From contig JACRAA010000422.1 in the NCBI GenBank assembly GCA_016213595.1, positions 1-8,017 of the forward strand: DNA of 8,017 bases, in the 5' to 3' direction. Below the pieces are notes generated by a model. That model ran no database searches. It saw only the letters and a program-made list of their open reading frames with translations, and was not told the origin of the DNA. Below, one piece after another: positions 7,064 to 8,017 of this stretch. The position numbers and the translations under genes are program-made. This DNA is from Actinomycetota bacterium. Its GTDB lineage: Bacteria > Actinomycetota > Actinomycetes > Propionibacteriales > Propionibacteriaceae. How positions within the stretch are numbered: position 1 is the first letter of the stretch; each line of letters opens with the position of its first letter.

Positions 7064-7694
7064 TGGTGACGGTCACCGGGACCCGACCGGTGAGCAGCAG
7101 CAGGCCGTACGAGACGTCGTGGCCGTCCCGCTGCTTGACCAGGCGGTGGATCTCCTCCACGGCCAGGTCCACGAATCCTGCGGCGGCGGCCATCGACAGA
7201 AGCTGCCGCCGCGTGAACCCGTGGTGGGGGATCTCCCCGCTCTTGTCGTCGTGGAAGCTCCCGTCCTCGGCTGCCAGGTCGACGAACGCGATGTAGCCCC
7301 CGGGTACGAGATGGCAGAGGACGGACTCGAGGAGCCCCTCGACATCGCTGACGTGGTGGAGCATGAGGAGGCTGACGGCGAGGTCGAAGGGAGCCCCGGG
7401 CGGTGTCTCCGACGTGATGTCGAGGCAGACTGCCGACAGGGTCGACATGCCGGCGGCCGCGATCCGCTCCTGGGCCACCGTCACCATGCCGGGACTGGTG
7501 TCGACGAGAACGATGCGTCCCACCCGTTCGGCCAGCACCCGGCTGAGCAGGCCGGTACCGCTTCCTACGTCCACCACGGACCACGTGTCCTGCAGTGGCA
7601 CTCGTGCCGCGATCGCCTCGGCCACAGCCTGCGCCCGCTCGGTGTGGCTCGGCTCGTCCTCCCAGGTCGCCGCCAGGTCGTCGAACCGGTTCAT
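7056..7694 (-). CDS. Class I SAM-dependent methyltransferase, substrate unknown
   Basis: The 212-residue protein has a Rossmann-like methyltransferase fold. Motif I is VVDVGSGTG (40-48) for SAM binding, the acidic residue after strand 2 is in VLVDTSPGM (62-70, Asp65), AVCLDI (88-93) corresponds to motif III, and FDLAVSLLMLHHVSD (103-117) to motif IV. The PGG turn at 131-133 follows the helix usual in Methyltransf_11/25-type enzymes. It is cytoplasmic, with no membrane segment. The substrate cannot be read from the sequence; the fold covers small-molecule, lipid and macromolecule methylases. The ATG at 7692-7694 overlaps the recN stop in an ATGA with a purine-rich stretch before it, so it is probably translated from the recN message. 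It ends nine bases from the convergent small membrane-protein gene. The fold is certain and the function open. Confidence 0.85.
   Translation of the reverse strand: MNRFDDLAATWEDEPSHTERAQAVAEAIAARVPLQDTWSVVDVGSGTGLLSRVLAERVGRIVLVDTSPGMVTVAQERIAAAGMSTLSAVCLDITSETPPGAPFDLAVSLLMLHHVSDVEGLLESVLCHLVPGGYIAFVDLAAEDGSFHDDKSGEIPHHGFTRRQLLSMAAAAGFVDLAVEEIHRLVKQRDGHDVSYGLLLLTGRVPVTVTTP
7065..7077. repeat. Short perfect palindrome in the methyltransferase 3' end
   Basis: GGTGAC and GTCACC are separated by a single base. The repeat lies in the last codons of the methyltransferase gene (Val-Thr-Val-Thr) next to the candidate terminator. It could add to transcript ending or stability, or simply reflect the repeated Val/Thr codons. 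Confidence 0.3.
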
Positions 7695-8017
7695 CGGCCC
7701 CCACCGTCCTTCCTCGCCCTGCTGAGAAGGTCGCGGGCGTGGTCGCGAGAGGCCGTCGTGTCGTCGTGGCCCCCCATCATGCGGGCCAGCTCCCGGAGCC
7801 GGTCCTCCCCGTCGACCGCACGCAGCCCGGAGGTCGTCACGCTGCCGTCGTCGGACGTGGCGACGACGAAGTGACGGTCCCCGTACGCGGCCACCTGGGC
7901 CAGGTGGGTCACGACGATGACCTGGGTCAGGGTCGCGAGCCGGGCGAGGCGACTGCCCACCTCCAGGGCGACCGCACCGCCGATACCAGCGTCGACCTCG
8001 TCGAAGACGAACGTCTC
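7691..8017 (-). CDS. recN: DNA repair ATPase RecN, C-terminal part (N-terminus beyond window)
   Basis: RecN is an SMC-like ATPase that acts early in double-strand break repair. Only the last 108 residues are present, but they are diagnostic. The fragment begins ETFVFDEVDAGIGGAVALEV, the Walker B segment (FVFDE) plus the DAGIGG loop, and continues with LTQVIVVTHLAQVAAYGDRH, which contains the switch/H-loop histidine. The ending ELARMMGG...HARDLLSRARK matches the usual RecN tail. The reading frame stays open to position 8017; a start placed at the internal ATG near 7960 would be wrong, because conserved sequence continues upstream of it. Downstream, the methyltransferase gene overlaps the stop by four bases. 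Any SOS box would lie outside the window. Confidence 0.93.
   Translation of the reverse strand, partial: ETFVFDEVDAGIGGAVALEVGSRLARLATLTQVIVVTHLAQVAAYGDRHFVVATSDDGSVTTSGLRAVDGEDRLRELARMMGGHDDTTASRDHARDLLSRARKDGGGR

Noticed and set aside
7691..7960. A separate 89-residue protein starting at the ATG near 7960
   Set aside because: The same frame continues open to 8017 with the conserved RecN FDEVDAGIGG motif, so this is an internal methionine of a truncated recN.

Overview
The window is GC-rich throughout, with strongly G/C-biased third codon positions, GTG starts alongside ATG, and no insertion sequence, tRNA, rRNA or CRISPR array that I can see. The gene content (XerD, CTP synthase PyrG followed by an ADP-ribose-type NUDIX hydrolase, and RecN) matches the conserved actinobacterial recN ... 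pyrG-NUDIX-xerD chromosomal neighbourhood. The host is therefore very likely an actinomycete. I cannot name the genus from the sequence alone.

Layout, left to right. (1) Positions 1-764, minus: the N-terminal part of the XerD tyrosine recombinase, cut by the window edge before its last catalytic residues. (2) Positions 914-1912, plus: a carbohydrate esterase family 7 (acetyl xylan esterase / cephalosporin-C deacetylase type) enzyme, possibly with a leaderless start. (3) Positions 1940-4240, minus: a family 3 glycoside hydrolase (beta-xylosidase/beta-glucosidase type), convergent with the esterase. (4) Positions 4243-4908, minus: the NUDIX hydrolase. (5) Positions 4905-6566, minus: pyrG. (6) A 102-bp divergent intergenic region carrying three inverted repeats. 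(7) Positions 6669-7046, plus: a small two-helix membrane protein of unknown function. (8) Positions 7056-7694, minus: a class I SAM-dependent methyltransferase. (9) Positions 7691-8017, minus: the C-terminal end of RecN, cut by the window edge.

The minus-strand genes form two tightly packed transcription units. In pyrG -> NUDIX -> GH3 the junctions are a 4-nt ATGA overlap and a 2-nt gap. In recN -> methyltransferase there is another 4-nt ATGA overlap. The notable departure from the usual neighbourhood is the pair of sugar-degrading enzymes between the NUDIX gene and xerD. A CE7 deacetylase and a GH3 exo-glycosidase, neither with a signal peptide, would logically act one after the other in the cytoplasm on imported acetylated xylo-oligosaccharides (deacetylation, then removal of terminal sugars). 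The GH3 gene appears translationally attached to the end of the pyrG operon. No intergenic gap exceeds 300 bases; the two largest are 765-913 and 6567-6668. I see no clear evidence of a wholly new system. The points most worth a second look are the carbohydrate pair inserted in a housekeeping operon and the inverted-repeat cluster upstream of pyrG.
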